The notes below the pieces were generated by a model, which did not search any database, had not been told where the DNA came from, and saw nothing but the letters and a program-made list of their open reading frames with translations. This document shows, one piece after another, positions 36,801 through 49,140 of a stretch of DNA of 64,000 bases; within the stretch, counting starts at the first letter, position 1, and each line of letters opens with the position of its first letter. The translations under genes were made by a program, and so were the position numbers. The stretch comes from Dimorphilus gyrociliatus (lineage: Eukaryota > Annelida > Polychaeta > Dinophilidae), in assembly GCA_904063045.1 (NCBI GenBank), contig CAJFCJ010000003.1, positions 2,714,504-2,778,503 of the forward strand, in the 5' to 3' direction.

Positions 36801-39800
36801 AAGTAAAGCCAGTGTAATCCGATGGACAAATACATCTATCCAAAGGCTAAATATATTAATATATTTCAATAAAAATCGCAAACGTACTTAAGTCCACTAT
36901 TATTATTTTGGCATGTTGAGCCATTCTCACAAGGATTATTCTCACCGCAATAATCTTTTAGTTGACATTCATTACCATAATAAAAATTTGAACAAAGGCA
37001 AGTATATTGTGTCCCGGCCAAGTTGTTAGGTAATGGTAAACACGTTCCCAAATTTTTACAAGGTTTATGACCACAACGATCCACTTCTGCACAATTTGTT
37101 CCCTTAAACCCAATTGCACATGCGCATCTGTATATAAATATGCAAATATAATTATATTAGTATATATTAAAGATATTATGTAAATTAAATTGAAAGTACA
37201 AGTAGAAATTAAATATCTACTTAAAAGAATTAACACCATCTATGCATGTTCCACCATTTTTACACTTTTCCCCTTGAAGGCATTCATTTATCTCTAATTC
37301 ACAAAGTTTTCCAGTAAAGCCTATACAAAAGACATTTTTTCGGGTTTTTATTAAACAAAGAAATTTTAATTAACCAACCTTTCATACAATTACAACTATA
37401 ACTTGTCACAGTTTCCAGGCAAGTAGCGTTATTTTTACATGGAGTTGAATAGCAAGCGGGAAGTGAATTTTCACATTGACTACCCGTAAATCCTGGTTTA
37501 CAGATGCAATAAGAAGAATCGTCTATTCTTCTTTTGCAAACTCCATTATTTTTACATCTCGTACTAGCTATATATTTTTTAAGTATTATAACAATTTTCC
37601 CTAAAGAGAATTATATATTCTATTTATTTACCGAAACATGGATCAACATTTTGGCAATTTCTTCCCAGAAAACCAGGAGGACAGTTGCAACTATAGTTTC
37701 CCGCATCATTTGAATTTACAATACATTCACCACCATTGCATGGATTCACAGGGGAGCATGGATTAGGTTTAGTAATTTGACATTTATCGCCCTATTTTAT
37801 ATCAGTTGAGTTATAATTTGATTGTTTCTTTCGTAAATTCTTACCGTAAATCCAGATTTACAATCACAAAAAACCTGATTTCTCAATAACCAACAAGTTC
37901 CACCATTGAAACAGGTTTGAGGTTTACACAAATCCCTTTTAATTTGACAAAATAAACCTTCAAAGTCGTTCGAGCATGAGCAGAATACGCCAATTGAATC
38001 TGAATAACAAGTACCCCCATTTTGACAAATTGACGGAGAACATGTTTTTATCTCCTCGGCGCAGAAATCCCCAGCATAAGGTGGTTGACAAGCGCAAAAA
38101 ATCCTGTTTCCATTAACCAAGCATCTTCCGCCATTTCTACATGGTTGTGAATTGCATAAAGATGGATTTGTTTCACAACGCTGACCTTCAAAAGGTTTTG
38201 GGCAATTGCATGTAAAACTATCAACTCCAACCTGAATACATGTCCCAGAATTGTAACAGGGATTAGGATTACACGAGGAAATCAACTTTTCGCATCTCTT
38301 CCCTTCAAAATATTCCGAACAGTTGCACCTATGTAAGATTCCTTCTAGAAGATAACACTACGACAATGAATAGAAAAAAAAAGTAACCCACTTAAAATCA
38401 TTATCTCCAATATTTTCACAAAATCGAGGATTATTGAGGCAAGGTTTTGCATCACACGGTGGCTGTTTATCAGAGCACGTTAATCCTATTAATTGATGGA
38501 AAACATTTACTGTTTACTATAAAATACTATTAAATAGAAGAAAATTTATACCCTTAAATCCAATGTTACATTGGCATTGAGAATTCTGACAATTTCCATT
38601 GAAACACGTATCTTTATCGCAAACTAATGGAGTACTGCAATTTTTACCAGTAAATTTAGGTTTACATGAACAAGAATAATCAGCACCATTTGCTAGATTA
38701 ATACATTCACCAAATTTACAAGGTTTGGTTAAACAGGAATATTTTTTATCACAAAGTAATCCAGTAAAGTTTGATGGACAAGAACAAGTAAATGAATTAC
38801 CAATATTTCTGCAAGTAGCTCCATTCTTACAAGGTGAACTACCGCAAGGTATTGGAATTTGACAAAATTGACCTCCCCAAAGTTGAGTACAATTACATCT
38901 ATTAAAGGTTTATATTTATGTGAAGGTAGTTAAAAATTATTAAATTGAATATATAAAACTTACGAAAATGACGATTCATGATTTATGCATTTGCCACCAT
39001 TTTTACAGGGTGTGCTTGAACAGTAGTTATATTGAGAACAATCTTTACCAATAAACGCTGATGTACATTGACAACTATAATCCAAATCTTTTTTTTGGCA
39101 TTTTCCACCATTTTTACATGGTTTTAATAAACATCTATTGATATCGCTGCATCTTTGTCCAACGTAGGGCGGTGTGCAATTACACTATTATTGGGTATAA
39201 AAAAAATAAAACGAAGGTATACTTAGTTTTTAGCTACGCATAATTTTATCTACATGTACTCCAGATAATGCAATAATCCCTGTTATCACCATCTGTTACA
39301 CTTATGGCACGTGAAGAGAAAAAAAGCTTGGATCAAACATAGGACTGATAAGGTCGAAGACTTGAGTATAAGTATGATAAATTGTGCTGACAAACTTGCT
39401 TTTAATTAGTTTAGGTCAAACTAACGTCTTGAAAGGAATGTTAGAATGGAAAACGAATGGAATATTAATAAATCATACGCTTTCATTCAAGATTCTGATT
39501 ATACGTCGGGACGTCGTTATTTTTTCACTTTTTTTAGTCAATTTGGTCCTCGTTCAGTATCAACTATAGTCATTGAATTATTCTTTTTATTCTTTATCAA
39601 ATTCTTAGGATTTTCATTAAATATCTTTCATTTTGTCGTTCTTTGGAAGCATAGAAAGCCTGCTTCGGTAAGCATAATTCTGGAAATGAATCTCTGCTTT
39701 TCAAGCTTTCTTGGTTGTGTTCCGTTAATCTTAATTTCTATTACAAGAATATATAAAAGATGGATTTTTCATCAATTCTTTTGTAGTTTTTTAGTATTTG

Positions 39801-42800
39801 GGATTTTCCTTTGCTATTGCTTTACTGCTTGGATTTTAACTGCGATTGTAGTTGATCGTTCAAGGTTTGTAAGAAGAAAAATGGGTGGACGTTTACCATT
39901 AAGTTTTAAGTGGTCGAAGAGAATGGTTTCTATAATCTGGATAATGGGTGTTGTTGGAACATCTCCAATGGGAATATTTTTTAGGAACAAATCAGTTCTG
40001 ATCAACGAAAGAGAGTTAACAATTTGCACTTTAATATGGCCAAAAACTGCAATAGGTGTCAGTTTATTAATAGTAATAGTTACTGTAACCGTTACCATGT
40101 TACTTCCTCTAGTAATAATCATCTATAGCTATGCAAGAATTATCAACGTACTAAAGAAATTAAGGAAGAGAAATCGAGAAGTTCTTACTGATTTTCAGCA
40201 AGCCCAACATATGAAAGAAAAGATTATGGCTAAACTATTATTAGCTATGATATTGAGCTTCTTTTTAACTTGGATACCAATATTTTCATTATTTTTTGTT
40301 CTGCTTTACGATTCTATTACTCAGAAATTATTAGCAACTTCAGTATTGATGGTTGTTACTACTTTAATAGCCCTATCTAATTCCATATCAATACCATTAA
40401 TTTATGGAAGTTTAACTGGAAAATTCAAATTAAAAAGATTGACTGAAGCAGTCCAGTTTATACATTCTAAAATAAGGAATATACGAAAAGATGGTAGAAA
40501 GATAAGCAATGTTATAAGTAGTTCCTCTCAGAGTTGAATAATCAATAGAAATATAAATATGAACTTACCCTAAAAGAACTTGAGCCGAGAGGTTCGCATA
40601 CTCCAGAATTAAAGCATGGATTATTTTGGCAAATTCTTGCAATTCCACAATCCTTTCCAACGAATTCTGATAGGCAGTTGCACTCGTAATCGTCAGAACC
40701 TTTAGGTCTTTTATGAATAGAAGATACGTGTTTTAAAAGTATATATATATATATATATATACGAAAATTATGAATAAAAAATAAATTTCAACCTGCATGT
40801 TCCTCCATTTTTACACGGCTGAACAACGCACGGTATATAACTTGAGCAATCCTTACCAGAGTAACCCTTAAGACATTCACAAGCATAGTCGTTTTGTCCA
40901 ACATTTAAGCATTTTCCATTATTTTTACAAGGTGACGAACTACACTTTAATGTTATTTCGCATTGTCGACCGGAAACATTAGGTTTACATTGACAGATGT
41001 AAAATGGTTCTTTGGAGGATTCAATACAAAATCCATCATTCTTACACGGTGTAGAAGAACAGTATAAAAATTTTTCACAATTGACACCTTCAATTTTGAA
41101 ACATTTTCTTTGTATTATGTAATACTCAAGTGTACGTAACTACCTGTATAATTTGAATGGCATTTACATTCAAAATCGTCACCTTTTGAGGTGCATGTAC
41201 CTCCATTAGAGCAAGGGTTACCGGCACATGAAAGGAATTTTTCACACCTTGAGCCAGTGTAATTTGTGGGACAAGTACAAAAGAATTTATTGTCTTTTAC
41301 TGAACAACTTCCTCTCAAACAAGGCAAACTTAGGCATGGGTCGTAATCTTCGCAACGATTTCCTTTATAGTTTTGGGGACATTTACAACTAGAAAACGGA
41401 AATAACTATTTAATTACTTCGAAATAAAATCATGCATGTCTGTTACCTATATTTTGAATCCTCCTTTACACATTTTCCATTGTTCAAGCATGGTTTCAAG
41501 GAGCAAGAATCAAATAAATCGCAATAAGTTCCGTAATAATTAGATTTACATTTACATTCGAAATTTTTACCATTAGCAATACAGTCTCCATTACTACAGG
41601 GGGAACTAGCACAGGGTTCTGCAGCTTCACAATTTCGTCCTTAAAAAACATATCATTCCAATTCAATATTAATCATTCATTTTGGATGATTAATACCTTG
41701 AAAATTTATTGGACATGTACACAAGTAATCGTTAGCTATTTGATTACAAATTCCTCTATTTTTACATGGATTGGGAGCACATGGATCAATTCTTCTTTCG
41801 CAAACATTTCCTTTTAAAAATCAATTAATCAATTAGTAAGTATATTTTTTTAACTGAATATATAGTTCTTATTTAAACAGAATATATATATATATATAAA
41901 CTATATTGGATTATAGTTATAGTAGTAATGTGTATCAATTTTTCAACCTGTAAATCCATGGTTACAATAGCATTGAAATTCATTGGGTTTCAAATTAGGG
42001 TTGCAAAATGGAACTCCCAATTTACAGCATAAACCACCATTCTTACAAGGAGAAGATGAACATGGATCTATCTCTATTTCACATTGAGATCCAGTAAAAT
42101 GTTCAGAACATTGACATTCAAATTTTCCAGGTAAATTTAGACAAGTTCCTCCTAAAATTTTAATACGTCGTTAAATAAAAAATGTTTTTCATTCTATTGT
42201 CAGTGTCATACCATTCTTGCATGGTTTCACAGCGCATTCGTCTGAATCAATTTGACATAATGAACCAGAAAATCCAGGTAAACAGAGACAAAAATGACGA
42301 TTTCCAGTAATACTAGGTGGAAAGCAGATGCCATAATTCCGGCAAGGGTCATCTGCAGGAGAGGCGATAGAGTATAGTAAGAATTTATGGTAAATTATCC
42401 ACATCAAATAGTTAGTATTATAATGATCTACTTGATAGCATACAGTATATATAGTATGTATTCAACTTATGAATGTACAGTCCCTCCCTTTAGTCCCATC
42501 TTTTCTTAAAGTACATCATTCCCTCCTTCTATCTCCCTATTACTATTCCAAGAATTTGTAAATATATTCAGCCTTTCTAAAAAAATCTACAATATGGCAT
42601 TTTTGTGTTCGTTGATAAAGTATGACTATTAATGACTATTACCTTGAACACAGAATTGATTCCTTTCACACCTTTGTCCAGCATATTGTTTAGGGCAATT
42701 ACATTTAAAAGTTTCTTTCTCTTCGACGCAGGAACCTCTGAGACAAGGATTCGATTCACAAGCTGTTAATTTTGATTCACACCTTAAACCTACAAATAGA

Positions 42801-44102
42801 AGAGATTTCTTTCACCCTATATATATATATATTTGTATAAAGAATTAAAACACCTTTAAAACCCGGTTTGCAATTGCAAGTATAACTACCGATCTGGTTA
42901 ATGCAAGTTCCACTATTAAGGCAGGGATTACTAGTACACTCATTTATGTCATTTTCGCACTGACGACCATAATAACCGTTTGAACAGGAGCACTTATAAG
43001 TTCTTCCAGAAGTATTATCAGTATTCTTTATGAAATAAAAATGACGATCATGTCAAAAATATCAATTATTATTTTCTTTTATATATAACAAAATTTACCT
43101 TCTGAAAAACTTACTTGACAATTTGCTCCGTTTAAACACGGTTTAGAATCACATGGTTTTAAGCCAGTTTCGCATTTTTTCCCACCAAAACCCGGTCTAC
43201 ATGAACAATGGAATGTGCCCCTTAATGGTGTACAAACTCCGTTCAAACATGGATTAGGATTACAAGACGATGGGTCAACTGTTGGTCTTATAGTAGGCCT
43301 AATACTTGTTTGCTGTGTTTTTAGTTAAAACCATACGAAAAATTTATATTAAAAAATCAGATTAAATACAAAGCTAAATAAAACTAATTAACTAATTACC
43401 TGATTAATTACTGTTTGAGTGAAAGACTCAGACGTCAAATCATTCTGAACAGTTGTGAAAGTATTCGTTAATTTAGTTGTTTTATCAGGTACAACAGATG
43501 TAAAATTAAATGGATCCTCCTGTTTAATATCACAAAGTTCGCCTCTCCAAGAAGGTGGACATTTGCATCTATAATAGGCGACTCTAATGTGCTGAGTGTA
43601 TTTGAAAGGAACGCAAGTTCCACCGTTCTTGCAATTGTGATTCACACAAGGATCTCCTATAATAGAAAATAATTTAAATTAATATAATAAGATAAGAATT
43701 AAAAATATTTTTTACTTACCTCCTCTACACGTTGCCGCGCTTTCATCGGCTCCTGTTTTACAATCTTTAGATCCATCACATAACCAAATTCCTAGAATAC
43801 AATCACTCGGATTGGTTGGATTTCCGCAAAATACTTGATAAATTGGCGGAACACTAGGACAGTTTTGTGGTAAAGGTTCTGCATTAAAAAAAAACTTAAA
43901 TAAATATTTTTAATAGATTTCTCTGAAAATAAGTTATATATAAAATATTAATTTATATGGTTGCCTTAGCAACAGAATTCCTATTTTTTTTCTTAATTAA
44001 AATATTCTTTTAATCTAAATTTTTTTAAATTACAACGAACTCACGAATATCGGCTGAAATAATGCTAATAATGCAAAACACAAAACTAATCAGAAGAAGC
44101 AT
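33838..44102 (-). CDS. Large secreted LDL-A/EGF/laminin-G protein (eyes-shut/agrin-like)
   Basis: Many short exons from the signal-peptide exon 44045-44102 ([16 protein letters not shown]) to the stop at 33,838. An LDL-receptor class A module ([21 protein letters not shown]; ~43,724-43,879) is followed by an EGF, a Thr/Ser-rich linker (~43,400-43,510) and a long EGF array. I count about 38 EGF-like repeats in all, some with calcium-binding starts (DINEC, EINEC). Three laminin-G domains close the protein (about 36,530-35,820, 35,610-35,000 and 34,690-33,838), with one EGF between the first two and two EGFs between the last two. It has no transmembrane segment, so it is extracellular. The LamG/EGF tail resembles eyes-shut and agrin. 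Crumbs is less likely without a membrane anchor. Overall length is roughly 2,100-2,200 residues. An unrelated GPCR gene lies in one intron. Confidence 0.8.
39446..40537 (+). CDS. Intronless rhodopsin-like GPCR nested in an intron
   Basis: A single exon of 363 codons. Seven hydrophobic helices fall at about residues 41-67, 75-98, 110-136, 160-178, 202-228, 262-288 and 297-320. Class A marks include Asn59 (TM1 GN position), cysteines 113 and 194 placed for the TM3-ECL2 disulfide, DRS (137-139) in the DRY position, FFLTWIP (272-278) for FxxCWxP and NSISIPLIY (312-320) for NPxxY. The TM2 Asp is replaced (LCFSSFLG). The basic third loop and tail suit G-protein coupling. The ligand is unknown; a divergent orphan or peptide/amine-like receptor. 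It lies wholly inside the 39,185-40,568 intron of the opposite-strand EGF gene, ending 31 bp from the intron edge. Confidence 0.85.
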   Translation: MENEWNINKSYAFIQDSDYTSGRRYFFTFFSQFGPRSVSTIVIELFFLFFIKFLGFSLNIFHFVVLWKHRKPASVSIILEMNLCFSSFLGCVPLILISITRIYKRWIFHQFFCSFLVFGIFLCYCFTAWILTAIVVDRSRFVRRKMGGRLPLSFKWSKRMVSIIWIMGVVGTSPMGIFFRNKSVLINERELTICTLIWPKTAIGVSLLIVIVTVTVTMLLPLVIIIYSYARIINVLKKLRKRNREVLTDFQQAQHMKEKIMAKLLLAMILSFFLTWIPIFSLFFVLLYDSITQKLLATSVLMVVTTLIALSNSISIPLIYGSLTGKFKLKRLTEAVQFIHSKIRNIRKDGRKISNVISSSSQS

Positions 44103-44450
44103 ATCTTTTGGAATGTCTACTTTTTATTCAATAGCCATAATGCCAATTTATAGCAGATAGTACACGGTTAGATGACATAGATAAATAAACACTTCGTGAC
44201 AATGAGTGCACCTTTGAAGATCATGAATAAGTGTTATTGAATTTGTTTACAAAAGACGTTGGCGCCCGAAAAATGATATGTCCGGTTTCCTAATCCTACT
44301 ACATTTTTTGCTCGAAAGTTTACTCCTTCTGCATGGGGGGGCCATATTTTTAGGGACACTGAACATGTTTGGAGTTGTATTTGAATTCTATCAGCCTATA
44401 TTCGATTTTGCAAATTGTTTCCCCAAATTTCTTATATTATAAATTGAGTG
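44103..44450. promoter_or_regulatory. Divergent promoter, EGF/LamG gene and CZIB
   Basis: 348 bp between oppositely oriented start codons. It carries a few GC-richer words (GTTGGCGCCCG near 44,260) and a G run near 44,335. Shared use by the two genes is inferred from spacing. Confidence 0.4.
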
Positions 44451-45390
44451 ATGGGGGTAAGAAATTCACAGGGTTAATTATGATTCTGTAGAGTTTATTT
44501 AAATATTTAAAATTGCTAATCATTCCTCTAGAATTACTATTTACTTTAATGTAGCATTCAAGTTTTAATAGTCGATAATACCATAAGTAGCTTTGCTCTT
44601 TTGCTACGTTACAGAAAATTTCTCTCGAACTAAAAGCCAGATTGGAAAATGTAACTAACTTTAAAGCGGATGGAGAAGATTTTAGATGGTATTTGAAGGT
44701 ATGAAATAAACTATATCAATTATTAATTACTACAATCTGAAGGTTTTGAATCTATAAACCAGCTGAAATGTTTGAATTGCGGTGAAGAAACGCCAGATTT
44801 CGTCTATCTAACATTAACGGTAATATTAACCATGAAAGAGACTTTCTGAATTTAACTCTGTTTCCGCTTTTTAGGAAAATCAGCCTTTGAAAGGCGGAAG
44901 AGGTCATGCCAGCTTAGTCCTAAAGTGTAAATTGTGCAATAGAGAGAACTCTATCGGTAGGATGCTTAAGCTTTCAAGATATTTTTCTAATTATTCTTAT
45001 TTTATAGATATAATAAAGGATAGTATTAAAGAATATCTGGTTGAAGATTTTCCAAAATTCAAGCCATTTGTAACTTTTGATTGCAGAGGAGTTGAACCTT
45101 CCGCTTTCTCTCCTCGAGTTAGTTTTAATGTTGAAAAAGTTCATATCTAATTTATATAAAACCTTCAATATTTCATTTTAGACTGGCTTTAAAGCAAATG
45201 GAACCGGTGACAGACAATGTGAATTCGAAGACATTGATTTAAAAGAAGAGGTTGACTAAAATGAAATCTCTCAGTACTCTATTCCATAACATTTTGTATA
45301 TCTTTACAGGAATGGTGCGACTACGATGAAAAAAACAAACAAGAAGTTGGAATTTACGAACTAGAGTACCACTTTAAAGCAACCAAATAA
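44451..45390 (+). CDS. CZIB: CXXC zinc-binding protein, UPF0587 family
   Basis: Seven coding exons in consistent phase: 44451-44456 (only ATG GGG), 44615-44698, 44763-44819, 44875-44956, 45008-45117, 45182-45250 and 45310-45390, giving 162 residues against about 160 in human CZIB (C1orf123). Matching blocks include MG/KISLELKA, ENVTNF, GEDFRWYLK, the first zinc pair CLNC, GGRGHASLVLKCKLC with the second pair, ENSI, FDCRGVEPSAF and the terminal DYDEKNKQEVGIYE. It is a small cytosolic zinc-binding protein of poorly defined role. The six-base first coding exon is supported by GG|GTAAGA and by the family's MGK start. AATAAA lies at 45,444. Confidence 0.92.
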
Positions 45391-45511
45391 AACAGCAATC
45401 ATTTCTTTGAATATACTGTACATTGAAAAACTTGTGTATTAAGAATAAATACTGAGTTTTTAAAAATTTAAAACCCAAGATAATAAGTTGACTAAGTTTA
45501 TATCCAAAAGT

Positions 45512-46251
45512 TTAATATTGAAAACTTCTATGTGTTTTTATCTCATCTAAAATTGCTTGAATGTCATCATCTTCGAAACGGGACTCAAGACTGAAAAGAA
45601 GGATTTATAAATATATTGAACAAATTAAATTTAGGTCTCTCTTTTTTCAACCTTGGAATGAGCGACTTTGCCTCATCAGCCGTTTCAGGACATAAATTTG
45701 CCAAAGCTGCTAACTCGAATCTATGTAATTTCTTAGACATCAGCATCCTGTTAAAAATAAACTATTAAGAATATAAGCCACTTTTTTTGTATATACTTGC
45801 GTTCGAATAGCTGTAATTGTTTCCCTGTTTTTATACTTGCTAAACCTTTGACAGTAACTTAAAGTTTTCATAAACACTTCGGATAATTCAGTGTCATCAT
45901 CATTAGCCTCATTTTGTTGTTTTCTTTATTAAATTTAAAGCACATTAATATCTATAAGATTTTTAGCTAAAAAAATTTTATCTTACCGGTGTTCTAACAG
46001 CATTAACACTTCAGATGTGAGTAAAGTTTCGGCATTATCAAATTCTGCAGTGAACGAAATAAAAGAACGGTTTTAAATTTTGCTATTGCACACTATATAT
46101 ATACTTTTAGTAAAAATGGGCAAAACACAATATAATAAAATTTATTATTAAAATTTAAATATTTTGAATAAAACGATTAACCTTTCGGAAAAGTCAAATC
46201 CGATGCGTCTTCTTCTTGTTGATCAGATTGCTGGTTTGTGTTGGTCGCCAT
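45512..46251 (-). CDS. POLR2D: RNA polymerase II subunit RPB4
   Basis: Five exons, 46182-46251, 45987-46044, 45801-45923, 45652-45747 and 45512-45590, encode 141 residues; human RPB4 has 142. It pairs with RPB7 as the Pol II stalk. Conserved blocks are [66 protein letters not shown], and the terminal LESRFEDDD...RSFQY. The exon 3 to exon 4 intron only keeps the frame (RTMLMSKK, aligned with human RSLLLQKK) if its donor is GCAAGT, so it is a GC-AG intron. It is tail to tail with CZIB (121 bp) and head to head with the nucleoside kinase. Confidence 0.95.
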
Positions 46252-46358
46252 TTTAGTGGAACCGGATGTAGAGGCAATGCCGCTACTTCAAAATAAAAAT
46301 GGTGACTACCGCATAGTAAATCTTGTTTATACTTGCCTGTTGTATGTGATTTCGCAAT
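46252..46358. promoter_or_regulatory. Compact bidirectional promoter RPB4 / deoxynucleoside kinase
   Basis: Only 107 bp separate the two start codons. It contains ACCGGATGT (46,261-46,269), an ETS-type core. A YY1-like AAAATGGCGAC overlaps the RPB4 start codon. Both motifs are common in TATA-less housekeeping promoters, and no TATA box is evident. Confidence 0.55.
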
Positions 46359-47377
46359 ATGTTCAGTAGGATAACTACAATATTTTCACGTCACTTCTTC
46401 AGTCGCCAGGCTTCACGCAGGAGTGCGTGTGAATTTCCATTTAGTGGTAAATATTTTTCTTAACTAAGTCAGTACTGGAATAACAAATTTTTAATTTTAG
46501 AATCGATGTCTGGAGATTTATTAAAAAAACTATCGAAGTCAAATAAAAATGGAAATTTTACTGTAATCTAATTTAATGTTTTGAAATGCCTGTATAGTAT
46601 TAATATAGAGAAAAATTTTACAGGTTGCTGTAGAAGGCAACATAGCTTCCGGGAAAACGTGCCTACTAAATCACTTTGAAAAGTTTTCAAACGTAGAAGT
46701 ATTGACCGAACCGGTTAAAAAATGGAGAAATATCAAAGGGAAAAATGCTTTAGCTTTAATGTATGAAAACCCATCAAGATGGAGTATGACTTTACAAACT
46801 TACGTTCAATTAACAATGCTTCAGCAGCATTCAAAAGCACATGAGAAACAAGTTAAATTAATGGAAAGATCTATTTTTAGCGCAAAATATTGTTTTGTTG
46901 AAAATCTTTATCGAACGTAAATAGAAATAATTAATACCAATTTTTTATTGGTCATAATAGTAAATTATTCGAACTTATTCAGACAACGAATGGAGGAGAT
47001 TGATTATCTTGTTTTAACTGAATGGTTCGATTGGATTGTCGAAAATGGAAGCTGTGATTTAGATCTCATTGGTAAGTTTAGTCAGCAAATTTCTTGTCAA
47101 ATATCTAATTTATCAATGAATCGTACTTTCAGTATATTTACGAACCAAACCCGAAGTTCTATACGAAAGAATTAGAGAAAGAGGAAGAAATGAAGAGCAG
47201 ATTATTCCTCTCGAATATCTACAATCATTACATGAACTGCATGAAGATTGGCTTGTACATAAAGTGAAATTTAACTGTGAAACTCCAGTACTTATTCTTG
47301 ATGCCAATGCTAGTCTTGACGAAATGATATATTCCTACGAAGAGAATAAGAAGACAATCCTATGCGGAGTAGCGTAA
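46359..47377 (+). CDS. TK2: Deoxynucleoside kinase, TK2/dNK family, with mitochondrial presequence
   Basis: Five exons, 46359-46446, 46501-46562, 46624-46916, 46983-47071 and 47133-47377; 258 residues (human TK2 265). It phosphorylates deoxynucleosides for salvage of DNA precursors. The first ~28 residues ([21 protein letters not shown]) are Arg/Ser/Phe-rich with no acidic residue, as in matrix-targeting signals. Then follow the P-loop [15 protein letters not shown], the [16 protein letters not shown] block with the ERS/DR-type motif, EWFDWIV, and the lid-like [22 protein letters not shown]. All phases agree. A later ATG (M32) could give a cytosolic form. Assignment between TK2 and the insect-type broad dNK is not certain. 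Confidence 0.92.
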
Positions 47378-47558
47378 ATAAGCCTATGTTTACTATTCGG
47401 GTAAGGTAACAAGATTCGAAAACAGAGTCTAATTAGTCATTAAACATTCGAAACTGAAAGTTGAAAAGTTACACTTGTTATTTTTGTTGTAAAACTTATT
47501 GTATTATTCTATAAAGAAAAATATAAAAATTATGAAAAGTAGTCATAACACGTTGATA

Positions 47559-49140
47559 TTATTTAACTACTTTGGATAAATTAGCTGAAATTTTCTCTAA
47601 AACAGAATTTATATAGTTTTCATCATTTAAATTCTTTAATTTACCCTCTTCTACGCCCATATCAAAAGATGGTCCATATTCTGTGAAGTATTCATGCTCA
47701 GGTATATCTTCTGGTAGTTCAGTATCGCAAACTGCAGCAGTTACAGCTGTCCAGCACTTTGCTGCATTTATTTCGTCGTAACCTCCCCCTCCAAGCATTA
47801 TTATTGGAACATCTGATTGTTATAATCTCGATTAATAAAACTTTAATTCTACTGATGCAAAAATATTTACCCAAATCATTCAGCTTTTTAGCCACATGTA
47901 CGAAAGCACCATCAGTTAGGTTAAAGGCTGCAGTCGGATCTCTTGATAAACCATCTACGCCACATTGTAGAACTATAGCATCAGCACTAAATACGTTTGA
48001 AACTTCCTTTAAGACCCTAAAACAAATAATAATACAAAATTAAGTGGCACCTTGTATAAGTGCGAACCTATCAAATACATAACAAAACATTGTATCGTTG
48101 ATACCACTCTTCAACGGAACGTTAACGTTACATCCAGTTCCTGAGGCTATACCAATTTCTTCTACTGAACCAGTTCCCGGATAAAATCCACGAGAGTAAT
48201 TGTGAAAAGATACAGTCATAATATTCTTTGAATGTTCAAAAGCTTCTTGAACACCATCACCGTGATGAGCATCAACATCAATATAGAGAATTTTCTTGAA
48301 TTTCTTCCTTTTTAGATTATTATTGAAAGAAAAATTCAAAAAATTATGTTGACATATTTTAAAATATGAATTTATTTCCTACCTTAAATGTAATATTCCA
48401 ATAACAATATCGTTTACATAACAATATCCGGAAGCTCTTCCTCTATGAGCATGGTGCCATCCACCATTCCAATTAATAACCGTTCTACAAACCCCCATTA
48501 TAAGAGCCTGAACAGCCGTTAAAGTACCACCAGCAACGCTTGTGACATAATCGAACAGTCCGTCAAATATTTCGCAATCGTATCGAAGATCAAATTCAGC
48601 GGCTTTCTCTTCAAAAGACTCGTTAAACTCTGCAACGTTGGCAGTAGCTTCCAAAAACTCAACATAGTCAGACGAATGAAATAGTTTTAGGTGATTTGTA
48701 GTGGCTTTTCTTGGTGATATTATGCTAAAATATTATAGAAAATAAGAAACTTTATTTACTAAAAAACTACTAATGTTATAAATTTCCAATTATTTACATA
48801 CGTTGCATTAGTCAATAGTCCACACGACTTAATTAATTCATGTGTTAATGCTGCCTAAAAATCAAATTTAACTATAAAGTAATATTGTTTTGCATATGCA
48901 TGAGTGATACTTTACCCTATTACCAATTTTTGGCATAGTACATTTTTCTATATAGTCCGGGCTATAAACATAGCCGATATTTGGCTTTCTCGTAATGATA
49001 ACGCAGGAACTCTCTCCATGAACTTCTAACTTTCCGCCAACAGACGCCATTGTCAGCTGTGGTTGGCTGGTTACTTGGTCAGAGTTGACATTATATTCGA
49101 ATTTACTAGTGACATCTGCCTTATTGTATTGAGTCACCAT
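47559..49140 (-). CDS. HDAC8: Class I histone deacetylase, HDAC8-like
   Basis: Six exons: ~48914-49140, ~48806-48852, 48383-48724, 48068-48307, 47871-48016 and 47559-47812. The product (~420 residues) is a zinc-dependent lysine deacetylase. Visible catalytic elements are the tandem His in GWHHAHRGRASGYCY, the zinc ligands in DVDAHHGDG and in GVDGLSRDP, and the Tyr in LGGGGYD. SFHNYSRGFYPGTGSVEEIG matches the HDAC8-type loop. The short C-terminus, without the long acidic tail of HDAC1/2, also suits HDAC8. Start alternatives are the first ATG at 49,140 or an internal ATG (MASVGG) about 30 codons on. It is head to head with the transporter (102 bp) and tail to tail with the kinase (181 bp). Confidence 0.9.
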
